This document shows positions 15,989-25,764 of a stretch of 46,610 nt of DNA, in pieces. Numbering within the stretch: the first letter of the stretch is position 1; every line of letters begins with the position of its first letter. Under the pieces are notes generated by a model. It was not told the DNA's origin. It worked only from the letters and a program-made list of their open reading frames with translations, and searched no databases. The position numbers were made by a program, and so were the translations under genes. The stretch comes from a virus. The DNA is taken from IMG/VR virus record IMGVR_UViG_3300041955_001939, positions 1 through 46,610 of that record. One strand, 5' to 3'.

Positions 15989-18900
15989 CTATGACAGCGC
16001 GAGAGTGAGGTCCGACCCGGGGAAGGTCGTGCCGACTGCGGTGACATTGATGATGACCGGCGTCTCGGCACCAATCGCTGGCGTGCCGGTAGCGGACCCG
16101 GTCGTGGAGCCTGCCGTGATCGTCACGGTGAACAGCAGTGTGCCTCCCGCATAGACCTGGATGACGAGGTTCGCGCCGACGGGCGCCTGCTTCACCATGC
16201 ACGTAACGCCGTTCTGCAACGAGACGGGGGAAGTGTAGAACGCCGCCGGTCCGAGATTGCTCCCGATGGCGAGGGTGCCCGGAATCGAGATCTTCATCGC
16301 GCCCGACGGTGAGCCGACCACGCCATAGATCCAGTCCTCGCGGAAAGGCTGGTCGCCGTCCGGGGATTCGTTGCCGTTCACATCCACGGTGAACCCGGCA
16401 ATCAACATGGCCTGCTCGATGAAGTTGGCGGTCGGCACCGAGAGGCTAACCGGGGTCAGCGGGTTCGCGTTGTCGATGCTGGACGAATCCGCAGTGAAGG
16501 CCCATGCGGGCGCTTCGACGATCCAGATCGACGTGTCGTCCATAGTCAGTGGCGGCTGGAAGGTTAGCTGAGTCGATGTGTTCGCCGTGATCGTGCTGGG
16601 TGTTTGGCCGCGACCGGTACCGGCGATCACGCGAATGAGATTCCCCACCTCCACGCCGGGCGTCATGCCGCTGTAGCTGTAGGTGACGTTCTGATAACCG
16701 GGGTCGGTGATCTGGGTGACCGAGGCCGGTGTGCCCGAAAGGCCCAACGCTTTGTTGCGAACGACCACGGCGTCGCCCACGTTCACGATCCCGGTCGGGT
16801 CCCGATCCAGCGTGAGCGTTCCGGTTGACGGCACGTGCGCAGTGATGTTGAAGCTGGCGAATGGCGTGCTTCCGTCTGGCCTGCCGATCAGGGAGAGTTT
16901 TCTTCCGGTGAAGTTGTACGGAGTGGACGAAGTATCGATCAGTTCGTCAGAGACGAGCGTGTTGGTCGAGACGGTGGTGACCGCGATGCCCGCCACGCCA
17001 GCGTGAATCAGCAGCTTGGCCTTGATGCGAACCTTCCCGACATAGGGCGATGGCAGCGCCCACGTCGAACGCAGCACCGGGCCGCCGAACGTGATCGACC
17101 CGGGCGTGTAGGTATCGCCCGTACCAGCGGACAATGTGCCGGTTGCCTGAGCGCAGATCAGGTCGGGCTGCGTTCCGACGAACAGCACGTAAGAAGCGAG
17201 GCCCGCGACTGCTGGCCACGTGATGTCGTCGAGCGTAAACGTGCCGCCCGACGCCGTCCCGGTTCCGATGAAAGCGATGTTGGATGGAACGGATGGAACA
17301 CCGTTCGAATCGATTGCGCACAGACCAGCCCAAAGGGTGATGTCGGCCGGCAGCGATCCGCCCGTCGTGCTCTGCGAAATCGATCCGATGCCCGGCGCTC
17401 CGGCTCCCGTGGCGCTGAACTCGTTCACCGGAAGCTTGCCGGTCAGGATCAGGCTGGCAAGCGCGCTGCCGTCGGCGAGGGTGGTGTATTCCTGATCGGA
17501 ATCGAACGTCCACTCGCCGGGGAACAGCGCATCGCTCGAAGACGCCTGCACCTGGTACGGTGCCCAGACCGGCCCGAGCGGAATCTGATAGAAGAGCGCG
17601 GGCATGGGCGCAGGCACCACGTCCATCGGCTTCGGTCCGACATCGAGGTCGTACATGGAAGCCGTGACGGTCTGGGCTTCGATCTGCACCGACCAGTCCT
17701 TCTTCAGGCTCCAGCGCTGGACGCGGAAGCACATCGTGATGACCTGGAAATGTAGACCGCTTCCGCTTGGCGGTGCCGGAGATGTGGTTATTGCGGAGCC
17801 GTCGCTGGCGACGGCGGTGATCGTTACCTGGGAGCCGCCGATCAGGATTACCTTGTTGACCAGTTCAGAGTCTCCGGTCGCGGTTCCTGCATAGGTCCAC
17901 GGATCGCCGCTCACCCATGTGGCCGTGCTGCCTGACACGTTGCAAGTCCCGTGGACGCCGGGAATCTCTGGGTGCGTCATCGACACTACCTGCCCGACCT
18001 CGTTGCCAAGGCCCAGCAAGGTGGTCTGCCACGCCGCCGTTCTCGCGTCGCGCCACTCCGCAGGAGTTACTCCGCCGACCTCTTCGCGCGTGCGTGTGGC
18101 CGCGATACGAAGGGCCTGGCTCAGAGTCGAGCATCCCGCCGAGTGCATCTGGGTCGTGAGCGGAGATCCGGCGCGCCCGTAGTAGGCTGCGTGGCTCTTG
18201 TCGCAGTATTCAGCCGTGTTCGCCTGGTACTGATAAGCGACGTCAGCAAACGAAAGCACGAGGTGCTCGAAGCCAGACTGAATCAGCGTAAGGCGCAGGC
18301 TTTGAAACAGAGAGTTGGCGAGCGTGTAGGCATCCGCCGCGCTGGCGTTGATCCGGCAGCCGAGCTTCAGCTTCCCGAACTCCCAGGTGTAGAAGCCGAG
18401 GCAGCAGTTGAGCACTTCAGTGAGCCAGTCGCGGAACGGTTTCTGGCTGCTGAGGATTCCCTGAAACTGGAACTGCGTCTCGGTTCCGCCTCCGAGGATT
18501 GCCGTCACAGTGTCCGCCGCGATCTCAGCCGCGCCGCTACCGTCGCCGACAATCAACGAGGGCAGTACGAAAGTCGCGAGTTGGGCTGACGAGGCCGGGC
18601 CGGAACCCCCAGCAGGGTTCGAGCCTGTAGACGGGTCGCCATACAAACCCATCGCGCGCAGCAGCATGTTGACCGCAATCCAGAACGGATTGATCAGTCC
18701 TCTGACCGCCGTTCGGTTGCCGCTCTGGTCCCATGTCCATCCCCACATTCCGTAGTCGATGGGGACCGTCATCTGGTGCTGGTCGGGTGTGCTCGGTTGA
18801 ATCGTGGTGGACTTGACGATGCGGATCTCGCACGCCGCCGTGCCCGCTGCGTAGACGTTTGGCTCCCAGACCTGCGGCGATCCTTGCCCGAGCGAAAAGT

Positions 18901-20398
18901 AATCGTTGGTGGAAACCGCCGGGTCGCTGCCGTAGACGTACCGCAGACCGTATCCCGGCTGGTACTTCGTGATGTTCAGATTGCCGTTGACCTGAAGACC
19001 CTGCCAGAGATAGCCATCGACCATCGGAGCCACCACGTACCGGTAGCCGTCGGCATTCGTGACGACCATCGACGCCGTGAATCCGCCGAGAGGCCCGGCT
19101 CCGAGAATGCCAAGCGAGTCTGCATAGCCCGATTCATCGCGGTAGTCCACCATCATCGCGGTAGCCAGGAAAGCGAAGAGCGGATTGCCGCCGCTGTTGC
19201 ACCAGATCTCCGGGAGCGCCAGCCCCCAGACGGTGTCCGAGATGATCGAGGTTGCCGTGACGGTGTTGCGGCCGAAGCCGAGAAAGCCCGTGGAATCGTC
19301 TTTGATGACGACGCCCTGCGGGTCGGCCTGGTGCCCGCCGAAGTATGGCGACATGCCATGCACCTGGCAACCGTTCGCCGATTCGAGGTAATAGTCGCAG
19401 GTTGTGGGATCGCCGCCCGCCGCCGTCACCGCCGCGCTGCTATGGCCTCGTGTGGCCCACGGGCAGTTGACGCCGTCGTTGTAGGTCTTCCAGCACTGGC
19501 GGCTCACCTGCCGCTCGGGGTACTGATTCATGATCTGGAAGAAGCCATCGGAGCACGTCACCGGAAAGACAGGCGTACCGTCGCTCGTGAAGTTCTGGAT
19601 GACGCCCTTCCACAGTTGCAGCAGAATCCCGGAGTTGACGTGGTACAGGCAGAGGTCGATCTCGGCGTACTTCAGGTCCGTGTCGTTGGCGAGTTGCGTC
19701 ATCACGCGGTCGCCGTTGCCGAACGTGAGGCGGACGTTGTCGGAGGTGCCCTTGATGTCCTGCGAGATCAGGACATCGGAACCGGACTCGCCGATTGCGA
19801 TCAGGCGCGGCAGGTAGAGTTGGCCGCCCACCGTGACGCGCCGGTCCGAAAGACAAATGTCCGGCACCGCGGATTCGCGCACGCGGATATGGAGCAGCGG
19901 TACGATCTGCTGGACTTCCGAAAGCAGCGCCGTCGAGAGGCTACTCGACGGGAACCGCGTGCAAGTGGAACTGATCGTATAGGTGGGTGCTGCTGTCGGA
20001 TCGACGACCTCGATGAAGTTCAGCCCGACCTGCACTGCGTTGCGCAAGTACTCGAACGAGATCGGCACCTGCTCGAACGTCACGAGCACGCTGCTGGTCG
20101 TTCCATCGGGGTTGGGGACGGTGTAGGTGAAGGCCTGCCACGGTCCCTGCATCGACTCCCAGAACGCTTTAAGCTGGTTCGCTTCCGTCCAGCCGAGGTT
20201 CGGGCGTTTGAGCTGAAACTTGCGCGGGCCGATCCCGACGTAATACCGCTGCTCCTGCTTGGCGTCGAGGCTGCCGAAGCGATGCACGATCACCGGGCGC
20301 TCGACGGAGAAGCCGAATGGGTACTGTGTCGTGAGAGGAAATGTCTGGCCCGAGTTGATCACCGTGGGGACGGTGATGCGACCGATGGTGTCGGACAT
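15989..20398 (-). CDS. Baseplate/tail hub fusion protein
   Basis: 1469 residues from ATG 20398. The N-terminal ~110 residues (RPVIVHRFGSLDAKQEQRYYVG...LKAFWESMQGPWQAFTY) resemble distal tail proteins. Residues ~140-330, with AEIDLCLYHV and the cysteine-bearing QCWKTYNDGVNCPWATRG, recall DUF2163-type hub assembly proteins. The middle ~500 residues resemble gpJ/GTA-type hub segments, and the last third is beta-rich with Gly/Thr repeats like tail-tip domains. In many phages these are separate genes, so this is a multi-domain fusion. It lies between the minor tail gene and the receptor-binding gene, as expected for a lambda J equivalent. Confidence 0.78.
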   Translation of the reverse strand: MSDTIGRITVPTVINSGQTFPLTTQYPFGFSVERPVIVHRFGSLDAKQEQRYYVGIGPRKFQLKRPNLGWTEANQLKAFWESMQGPWQAFTYTVPNPDGTTSSVLVTFEQVPISFEYLRNAVQVGLNFIEVVDPTAAPTYTISSTCTRFPSSSLSTALLSEVQQIVPLLHIRVRESAVPDICLSDRRVTVGGQLYLPRLIAIGESGSDVLISQDIKGTSDNVRLTFGNGDRVMTQLANDTDLKYAEIDLCLYHVNSGILLQLWKGVIQNFTSDGTPVFPVTCSDGFFQIMNQYPERQVSRQCWKTYNDGVNCPWATRGHSSAAVTAAGGDPTTCDYYLESANGCQVHGMSPYFGGHQADPQGVVIKDDSTGFLGFGRNTVTATSIISDTVWGLALPEIWCNSGGNPLFAFLATAMMVDYRDESGYADSLGILGAGPLGGFTASMVVTNADGYRYVVAPMVDGYLWQGLQVNGNLNITKYQPGYGLRYVYGSDPAVSTNDYFSLGQGSPQVWEPNVYAAGTAACEIRIVKSTTIQPSTPDQHQMTVPIDYGMWGWTWDQSGNRTAVRGLINPFWIAVNMLLRAMGLYGDPSTGSNPAGGSGPASSAQLATFVLPSLIVGDGSGAAEIAADTVTAILGGGTETQFQFQGILSSQKPFRDWLTEVLNCCLGFYTWEFGKLKLGCRINASAADAYTLANSLFQSLRLTLIQSGFEHLVLSFADVAYQYQANTAEYCDKSHAAYYGRAGSPLTTQMHSAGCSTLSQALRIAATRTREEVGGVTPAEWRDARTAAWQTTLLGLGNEVGQVVSMTHPEIPGVHGTCNVSGSTATWVSGDPWTYAGTATGDSELVNKVILIGGSQVTITAVASDGSAITTSPAPPSGSGLHFQVITMCFRVQRWSLKKDWSVQIEAQTVTASMYDLDVGPKPMDVVPAPMPALFYQIPLGPVWAPYQVQASSSDALFPGEWTFDSDQEYTTLADGSALASLILTGKLPVNEFSATGAGAPGIGSISQSTTGGSLPADITLWAGLCAIDSNGVPSVPSNIAFIGTGTASGGTFTLDDITWPAVAGLASYVLFVGTQPDLICAQATGTLSAGTGDTYTPGSITFGGPVLRSTWALPSPYVGKVRIKAKLLIHAGVAGIAVTTVSTNTLVSDELIDTSSTPYNFTGRKLSLIGRPDGSTPFASFNITAHVPSTGTLTLDRDPTGIVNVGDAVVVRNKALGLSGTPASVTQITDPGYQNVTYSYSGMTPGVEVGNLIRVIAGTGRGQTPSTITANTSTQLTFQPPLTMDDTSIWIVEAPAWAFTADSSSIDNANPLTPVSLSVPTANFIEQAMLIAGFTVDVNGNESPDGDQPFREDWIYGVVGSPSGAMKISIPGTLAIGSNLGPAAFYTSPVSLQNGVTCMVKQAPVGANLVIQVYAGGTLLFTVTITAGSTTGSATGTPAIGAETPVIINVTAVGTTFPGSDLTLALS

Positions 20399-20527
20399 GC
20401 TGTTGGGTTAAAGAGACAACTTCTCGCGGCGGTTTGGCGAGCGGCTTCCAAACAGAGAACTGCTTAAGGGATAGAATTCAATTGCGCCGCCCCTGCTGCA
20501 CAGGAGTTGGCGAAGGAACGGTCACTT

Positions 20528-21187
20528 ATGAGGCGGAGTTGCTCTTGTGGCGGCAGCAATGAGAATTGCATGTTTTGTTACGGCTCTGGCGTGATTGACG
20601 GTGCACGGGAAGTCCCATCGCTCGTTCCCCGGTCAGGCGTCCTCGGGTCTTCGGGAAGGAAGTCACGACCGCTAAAAGCCTGCCCTGTTTGTGGTGCTCG
20701 CGTCAGGCGTCTGGAGCGCCATTTGAACAAAGCCCACAACGGCCAAAACAAGGTGACGCCTTCACCGGAGGCATCAGCAACGACCGTCAGCACGGCGGTA
20801 ACGGGCACATCGACGCGGCCAGTTTTGTCATCACCCAGTGTCCCCGCGCGCACGGCGGTTGCAGTACGCCATTCCGACAATCACCCGCAAGGCTTCACGG
20901 TCTGCTCACAATGCGGCGCACGGTTGCTTGAGAAGCACCTCCAGCGTCACTTCGACAAGGTGCATAGGGCCATGAAACAGCAGACGCTCAGGTCCCGCCT
21001 TCACGGTTCAGGCCGTGCCGAACCCAACAAGACTGCCGCGCCACCTGATCAACTGAAAAACGAGCTACTCCAGGAGAAGCTCAATCGCTCCATGGATGCC
21101 ACGAGGGGCTACGCTCAAAGTTTCCGCGAGCACGGTCGCTACGGAAGCCATCCGTCTCATGACGATTACGATGAAGGTGCCCCATAG
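20528..21187 (+). CDS. Zinc-finger cargo protein
   Basis: About 219 residues from ATG 20528; AAGGA lies roughly ten bases upstream, and a TTG at 20507 is less likely. It is on the strand opposite to the tail genes around it. CSCGGSNENCMFCYGSG near the N-terminus is a DnaJ-like cysteine cluster. Two C2H2-type units follow, CPVCGARVRRLERHLNKAH and CSQCGARLLEKHLQRHFDKVH, separated by a Ser/Thr/Pro-rich linker. The C-terminus is charged and helical. Bacterial zinc fingers of this style usually bind nucleic acid. It is an independently oriented moron-type gene between two tail genes; its function is unknown. Confidence 0.7.
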   Translation: MRRSCSCGGSNENCMFCYGSGVIDGAREVPSLVPRSGVLGSSGRKSRPLKACPVCGARVRRLERHLNKAHNGQNKVTPSPEASATTVSTAVTGTSTRPVLSSPSVPARTAVAVRHSDNHPQGFTVCSQCGARLLEKHLQRHFDKVHRAMKQQTLRSRLHGSGRAEPNKTAAPPDQLKNELLQEKLNRSMDATRGYAQSFREHGRYGSHPSHDDYDEGAP

Positions 21188-21196
21188 AGCCTTCAA

Positions 21197-21616
21197 CTAC
21201 GCCACCTCAACGAGTTCCAATCCCTGCACGTTCGTGCGCGCGATGTCCGTCGCCTGCGCCCAGTTGCCACGGAACGCCACCGTGACGCGCCCCTGCGTAT
21301 TGCTGCCCGTCGGATCGTAGTTGCTCCCAATCTGCTGGCCGGACGTGACGTCGAACGGGTTGTAAAACACGAAGGGCGTCAGCCCGCCGTTCTGAGAGAC
21401 CCAGAAGCTGTACAGCGCGGAGAGCAGCGATGAACTCAGTCGCTTGTTGAGCCGGAACGTCCGCCGCGAGGTTTGCGCGAGTTGCGAACGCTGGATGGTG
21501 CCATCGTGAAACTGGTTCTGGAGTTGAGCGTACTCGCACAGCTCCGAGAACGCTGTGCAGAGCGAAGCTGGCATCACCCCGTTTGGCGTGGACCCGATGA
21601 GATTGCCCGGCATCAC
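21197..21616 (-). CDS. Minor tail protein
   Basis: 139 residues from an ATG at 21616; its start overlaps the tape-measure stop by four bases. The N-terminus (NLIGSTPNGVMPASLC) is followed by a helical part and a beta part with FYNPFD and YDPTGSNTQGRVTVAFRGNW, which I have seen in small minor tail proteins next to tape measures. By gene order it corresponds to the lambda M/L region, at the tail tip. The exact family is uncertain. Confidence 0.68.
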   Translation of the reverse strand: MMPGNLIGSTPNGVMPASLCTAFSELCEYAQLQNQFHDGTIQRSQLAQTSRRTFRLNKRLSSSLLSALYSFWVSQNGGLTPFVFYNPFDVTSGQQIGSNYDPTGSNTQGRVTVAFRGNWAQATDIARTNVQGLELVEVA

Positions 21617-24600
21617 GCCACCGTCAGTCCGGGCACCTGCATGTTGGCCGACTGCTGCGTGCGTCCGTAACTCGAATACTGCGCGGCCATCGCCTGATCC
21701 GTCACGAACTGCGGCGTCACGAACTGGCCGGTCATAAAGTTCGCGGCGTCACTGCCGCTGACGTTCATCGACAGGTATGTCGCGCCGGTGCCGCCCGACG
21801 TGTTCGGGCCTCCAGGCGTCGGGTAGGTTCCCGATGCGATCCCGCCGAGCGTCGGGATGTTCGAGGCGTATGTGTGAGCCTGTCCGTCCTGATAGCTGGC
21901 CTGCTGATAGAGGTTGCCTCCCTGCTCCACCAGGCTCCCGGCGTAGGGCGTTGTGGCCGACAGCGGCATCTTCTGCCCCGTGGCTTCCGAGTACAGCATC
22001 ACAAGTTGGCGCACGCTCGGCGAACGCACAGCGACCGCGATATCGCCGCCGAACTGCGACTGCGCGATCTGGACGACCTGCTTGATCGTGCCGCTGTTCT
22101 GTGGAATGTCCACGCCGTAAATGCTCTTGATATCGTCGTGGGCCTTCCTCGGCGGCGACTCTATGCCCAGAAGTTTTTCAGTCATCCCGGCGGTGAACCC
22201 CGCAGCCGCTCCAATCGCGGCACCCCACGGCCCGCCGATCTGCTCGCCGATCAAGGCGCCTCCGGCTGTATCTTCAAGCGAGCCGGTCCACGTGCCACGT
22301 TGCGATCCGAACAGGCCGCTGGTCGCGAGCATCATCCCGGCGGCACCGGCTGCGGGAGACTTCGCAACGCCCTGCACGCCGCCCCAGAAGTTGCTGTCGG
22401 AAGCGTTCCACGCGTCCTGGTTCCAGACCGTGCCCTTCAGGTTAGAGAGCGCTTTCGTGACGCCGCCCTTGCCGAAGAGGCTGTAAAGACCCGACGTGCC
22501 GCCCTTGGAGTTCGAACCCAGAATCGTTGCGAGCGGGTTCATGCCGCCACTGGCATGCGCGCCCATCGGAAGGCTCATCATGTCGCCAACACTCGGGGTT
22601 GAAGTTGGAGCCGACCCGCCTGTGACGATTGACGGAAGCGACACTTCGCTATGGCCAGATAGGACTGGGACGCTCACTCCAGTGGACCCGGATACGGACA
22701 CGGGTGCCGAGATCGACGGAACGGAGACGCCCGGTAGCCCGGCGGTTCCCCCGGCTAAGGACGGAGCCGCGATCCCCATACCTGCGGCGAGGATCGCCGT
22801 CAAACTAGCCATCACCGCGCTGTTCTGCATGGTCGCTGCCGTGTTCATGTCCGTGGACGCGCGCACCGGGTCTTTCGAGTCCTTCGATGCCCCGCGCAGC
22901 AAGCCGTTGATGCCACTCTTTCCGTCCGCCCCGTAGATGATCGGATGCAGCACATTCGCCGCCGCGCCGCTCAGCGTTTCGGTTATGGGCTTCAGCACCG
23001 CGGAATGGATCGTGTTCAGCAGGTCCTTGCCGAATTTCGCAGGCTTGGTGAAGAGAACGTCGATCAGCTTTTCAGCCTGTTTCTGCAAACCGTCGAATTG
23101 GGCCTGTAGCTCCTGCTCGCGCTTTTGCTGCATCTGCGCCTGCTTTTCGTCGAACTGATCCTGTGCCTGAGCCAGCGCAGTGAACAGATCCTTCTGCGCC
23201 TGCGCCGCCATTACCGTTCGCTTCGCCGCGTTCTCTTCTTTGGAAATCCGGGCCGCCTCAATCTCGGCTAACTGGACGGCCAGATCGATCTTGGTCTCAT
23301 ACGCCTGCCGCGCTGCTGCCTCTTCCTTTCGAGCCAACTCCTGTTGTCGTTGCGCCTGGGACATCGCTGCCGGGGTATCCGTGCCGGAAGTCAGTTCGGC
23401 CATGCGCGTCGCTCCAGCAGCGCGCCGCTTCAGTTCTTCGCGTTGCGCATCGACGCCGATGTCTTCGATCCGTTCCTGCGCCGCGAAGCCCTCTTCCCAC
23501 TCCTTCATCTGCTCTTTCGAAGGCATCATGAGCGCGATCATCTTTTGCCGCTGTTCGGCTTCGTGCTTCGCGGCGTACTTCTCAAACTCCTCGTCGTTCT
23601 TCTTGTACAGGACATCCGCCTGCTGGTCCGCGGACTTCCGAATCGCGGCCACTTGAGACTCCGAGGCCTTCACCTTCTCGGCCTGCTTCAGAAGCTGGTC
23701 GCGCTGATAGTAGATTTTCTCGATGGCGGTTAGCTCGGCTTCATCGCCCTTCTTCTCGAATTCGGTCGCCTGCCGCTGCCACTCGTTGAGCTCCTTCGCG
23801 GCTTCCGTGCGGGCCTTGATATTCGCAATGGTCTGGCGTTCCTCGCCAATCTGTTTCAGAACCGGCGCGTTCACCGATGGCATGACGCCGGTCTTCAGTT
23901 GGGATTCAAGCTCGGCCAGCTTCTTCTCCGCTGTCTCCAACTGCTTACCGTTTTCGGTCGCCGCCTTCGCCGCCGCTACCATTTGATCGTTGCGCGCGAT
24001 GGCTGCTTGTTCGTCAGAGTGCGCCTTGCGGGACATCGACGCGCCATATCCATAGCCTTCCGTTTCCCCCATCTCGATGTCGTCAGCCGTCGGTTTTCCG
24101 CCGAACAGCTTCTGCCCGAGGATCTTCCCAGGAAGCGTCATCATGTCCGAGGCAATGCCCAGCCATTTGAACGTGACGGAAACCGTAGCAGCCAGCGGCT
24201 CCTTGATGCTGCGGGTGAACCGTTCCCACGCCATTTCCACCTCGGTTACTTCGCGCTGGTATTCCGTGAAACGCTTTACATCGCCCTCGCTCGGGCCGTA
24301 TCCCTTTTGGCGGGCGATGTCGAGATTTTCGGTAAGTTCCGCGATGACCGGGACAGCCTCTACGCCCGCGCGTTTGAAAAGCGCAAGTGCGGCCGCGTCG
24401 CGCTCAAAACCAGCGGGCAGCCGATTCAGACCCTCCGCGATCTCCTCCAGTACTTGCGCTGTCGGCTTCAGCGCGCCCGTGTGCGCGTCCACCATGGTGA
24501 CGCCGATCCGTTGCAAGGTAGTGCGGGCTTTCTCGCCTTCCTTCGACGTATCGTCGGCGGCCTCCGACAGCCCGCGCATCATCCGCTCGAAGATCGTGGT

Positions 24601-25221
24601 GTCCTGGCCCGCCGCGCGCGCCGCAAAGCCAAACTGACCGACTTCCTTCGCGGTCAGGCCCGTCCGCAGTTCCACGTCCCGGATTCGCACTCCGTATTCG
24701 CCGAGGCTCTTAGCCGCCTCGAACCCGGCAAGAGCGATGCCGGTGAGGACGGTGACGCCGGCCGCAATCGCGCCGCCGAAGGGTCCCATGGCGGTCAAGA
24801 GGCTGGTGACCGCGCTCTTCGCTCCCGCGAGCGGGCTTTCGATGAACTGCTTGATCTTCTCGCCGAACCCTTCGAACTTCGCCTCCGACTCCATCTTCTT
24901 CTGCTCGGCGACCATCCTTTCGTAGGATTTGGTGATCGCGTCGATGGCCTGCGGCTCGCGGCTGTATCGCTGGAGAAGCTGGTCACGCTGACTGATCAGC
25001 TTCTCGACGCCGCTTTTGCCGTAGGTCTCGGCCTGCTTTTCGAGGGAGGCGATCAGTCGCTGGACACTTGTCCGGGTCTGATCTGAAATGCGGATCACCT
25101 TGCCGTGGGAAGACTCGGACTTCTTCTCGAAACTGTCGAGCGCGGTGTTGGCGCGTCCGACCGATTCGAGGACCGGCGTCTCTTCGGCTTCGAGAATTAC
25201 GCGCTCTGCCTGATCTGCCAT
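21613..25221 (-). CDS. Tail tape measure protein
   Basis: 1202 residues from ATG 25221. A long helical, Lys/Glu/Gln-rich chain has a hydrophobic block near 133-172 (SAVTSLLTAMGPFGGAIAAGVTVL and on). Extended coiled-coil segments lie at ~420-720 (repeated EKKLAELESQLK and QMQQKREQELQAQFDG stretches), and a Gly/Ser/Pro-rich section with alanine-rich TM-like parts follows toward the C-terminus. By family these proteins set tail length and enter the membrane at DNA ejection. At the usual ~0.15 nm per residue it predicts a tail near 180 nm, i.e. a siphovirus. Its position between tail completion and minor tail genes agrees. Confidence 0.88.
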   Translation of the reverse strand: MADQAERVILEAEETPVLESVGRANTALDSFEKKSESSHGKVIRISDQTRTSVQRLIASLEKQAETYGKSGVEKLISQRDQLLQRYSREPQAIDAITKSYERMVAEQKKMESEAKFEGFGEKIKQFIESPLAGAKSAVTSLLTAMGPFGGAIAAGVTVLTGIALAGFEAAKSLGEYGVRIRDVELRTGLTAKEVGQFGFAARAAGQDTTIFERMMRGLSEAADDTSKEGEKARTTLQRIGVTMVDAHTGALKPTAQVLEEIAEGLNRLPAGFERDAAALALFKRAGVEAVPVIAELTENLDIARQKGYGPSEGDVKRFTEYQREVTEVEMAWERFTRSIKEPLAATVSVTFKWLGIASDMMTLPGKILGQKLFGGKPTADDIEMGETEGYGYGASMSRKAHSDEQAAIARNDQMVAAAKAATENGKQLETAEKKLAELESQLKTGVMPSVNAPVLKQIGEERQTIANIKARTEAAKELNEWQRQATEFEKKGDEAELTAIEKIYYQRDQLLKQAEKVKASESQVAAIRKSADQQADVLYKKNDEEFEKYAAKHEAEQRQKMIALMMPSKEQMKEWEEGFAAQERIEDIGVDAQREELKRRAAGATRMAELTSGTDTPAAMSQAQRQQELARKEEAAARQAYETKIDLAVQLAEIEAARISKEENAAKRTVMAAQAQKDLFTALAQAQDQFDEKQAQMQQKREQELQAQFDGLQKQAEKLIDVLFTKPAKFGKDLLNTIHSAVLKPITETLSGAAANVLHPIIYGADGKSGINGLLRGASKDSKDPVRASTDMNTAATMQNSAVMASLTAILAAGMGIAAPSLAGGTAGLPGVSVPSISAPVSVSGSTGVSVPVLSGHSEVSLPSIVTGGSAPTSTPSVGDMMSLPMGAHASGGMNPLATILGSNSKGGTSGLYSLFGKGGVTKALSNLKGTVWNQDAWNASDSNFWGGVQGVAKSPAAGAAGMMLATSGLFGSQRGTWTGSLEDTAGGALIGEQIGGPWGAAIGAAAGFTAGMTEKLLGIESPPRKAHDDIKSIYGVDIPQNSGTIKQVVQIAQSQFGGDIAVAVRSPSVRQLVMLYSEATGQKMPLSATTPYAGSLVEQGGNLYQQASYQDGQAHTYASNIPTLGGIASGTYPTPGGPNTSGGTGATYLSMNVSGSDAANFMTGQFVTPQFVTDQAMAAQYSSYGRTQQSANMQVPGLTVA

Positions 25222-25222
25222 T

Positions 25223-25681
25223 TCACGCTGCCTTGAGCATCACGATGGGACGAGCCTGGAACGCCGCGAGGACGGCCTCGCGGTCATGCGGCGATACGCC
25301 CCACTGGCGCTCGCGGCGATTGTTGTAGAAGGCAATCTGCGAAGCCGTTTGGCTCCGGCCCGGAAGAGCTTCGTCGAGAAACCCGATTGCCGCGCGATTC
25401 TCGTTCGCAGTCAGGACCTTGAGGCACCGCAGAGTGTGTCCGCTCCACGTCCAGTCGCGGACGGGCCGGAGACCGCGCGCCGCCTTGTAATCCGGGTAGC
25501 CGCGTCGGCCCGACTGTCCCGGCTTCAGCGGTGCCGCCGCCTCGTCATAGATATTCTGGCCGCTCTGGATACGCGCCCGGATCGAGTCCGCCAGCACCTG
25601 CCCGAAGCCCTGCATCTCGGTGGCAGTGTACGGCGAATAAACGAAGCGAGCGCTCTTGATAACGGTTTGGAATCTGGCCAT
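25223..25681 (-). CDS. Tail completion protein, gp10/virion-morphogenesis-like
   Basis: About 152 residues from ATG 25681 (MARFQTVIKSARF...); the longer frame to 25768 runs into the neighbouring ATPase gene and is unlikely to be used. LADSIRARIQSGQNIYDEAAAPLKP and WTWSGHTLRCLKVL, followed by FYNNRRERQWGVSPHDREAVLAAF, match the pattern of head-tail/virion morphogenesis proteins in which a tail-end 'R-x-F-G-S/R' region precedes the C-terminus. It sits directly upstream of the tape measure. The HD-GHKL ATPase gene separates it from the other tail genes, which implies that the ATPase was inserted. Confidence 0.66.
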   Translation of the reverse strand: MARFQTVIKSARFVYSPYTATEMQGFGQVLADSIRARIQSGQNIYDEAAAPLKPGQSGRRGYPDYKAARGLRPVRDWTWSGHTLRCLKVLTANENRAAIGFLDEALPGRSQTASQIAFYNNRRERQWGVSPHDREAVLAAFQARPIVMLKAA

Positions 25682-25764
25682 CGCGGGTGTGGTGACCCAA
25701 AGTTGGAATCCGCGGGAACCCTCCCCGCAACTCGGCCCATAATCAGGCACACGTTCATGCTGGT

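Noticed and set aside
18776-20467. A 563-codon plus-strand open frame opposite the baseplate gene
   Set aside because: The product is rich in Arg, His and Val with no domain order, while the minus-strand frame reads as a convincing tail protein; long antisense frames are expected at this GC.
23899-25086. A 395-codon plus-strand frame opposite the tape measure
   Set aside because: Arginine/leucine-rich mirror of the tape measure coding frame; no recognisable domain.
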